Below the pieces are notes generated by a model. It was not told where the DNA came from. It saw nothing but the letters and a program-made list of their open reading frames with translations, and searched no databases. A stretch of 13,910 nucleotides of DNA from Lachnospiraceae bacterium (GTDB lineage: Bacteria; Bacillota; Clostridia; Lachnospirales; Lachnospiraceae). The stretch is taken from NCBI GenBank assembly GCA_900753305.1, contig CAADYR010000128.1, positions 1 through 13,910 on the forward strand, in the 5' to 3' direction. This document shows positions 13,902-13,910 of the stretch, in pieces. Position 1 is the first letter of the stretch. Each line of letters starts with the position of its first letter. A program made the translations under genes and the position numbers.

Positions 13902-13910
13902 GTTCAGAGA

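Noticed and set aside
13715..13910. A mobile-element attachment site at the tRNA-Ser 3' end
   Set aside because: No integrase gene and no repeated copy of the tRNA 3' end is present in the window.

Overview
The window looks like chromosomal DNA of a low-to-moderate-GC Gram-positive anaerobe of the Clostridia, most likely a Lachnospiraceae gut bacterium. This is inferred from the promoter style (TTGACA/TATAAT with 17-bp spacers), purine-rich ribosome binding sites, an FMN riboswitch ahead of an ECF-type riboflavin transporter gene, a DUF975 membrane protein, and the gene order tsaE-tsaB-rimI-...-tsaD. I see no phage, transposon, CRISPR or plasmid genes. The content is mostly housekeeping plus one efflux-type ABC operon.

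Layout. (a) 1-44 is the tail of an unidentified plus-strand gene; a bidirectional terminator (43-96) separates it from a converging DUF975 membrane protein gene on the minus strand. (b) 986-3322 encodes the S1-domain RNA-binding protein Tex, with its own promoter and a perfect 7-bp palindrome around the predicted transcription start. (c) 3278-4402 is a riboflavin uptake unit: a promoter buried in the 3' end of tex, an FMN riboswitch, a rho-independent terminator, ribU and a second terminator. (d) 4464-8065 is a three-gene MacAB-like operon (ATPase, membrane-fusion adaptor, FtsX/MacB permease), preceded by helically phased direct repeats that look like a response-regulator operator and closed by a terminator. 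(e) 8049-13464 is a long same-strand run with overlapping or closely spaced genes: a YcxB-like membrane protein, tsaE, tsaB, rimI, an RNase Z-like metallo-hydrolase, a membrane-anchored protein of unknown function, tsaD and ispD. (f) 13508-13804 carries two tandem serine tRNA genes (UGA and GGA anticodons), neither encoding CCA, driven by a consensus promoter with A-tracts upstream. The last 100 bases hold two small GNRA-loop hairpins and no gene.

How the genes relate. TsaB, TsaD and TsaE are the partners needed, with TsaC (not in this window), to make t6A37 on ANN-decoding tRNAs. RimI is a protein N-acetyltransferase that usually travels with them. The RNase Z-like protein, if it is a true tRNA 3' endonuclease, would fit CCA-less tRNA genes such as the two here. 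IspD makes an isoprenoid precursor. The efflux operon and riboflavin unit are independent cassettes. No clearly undescribed system is visible. The items most worth checking are the divergent RNase Z-like gene and its unknown neighbour inserted between rimI and tsaD, the phased operator repeats of the ABC operon, the palindrome at the tex start, and the hairpins after the tRNAs.
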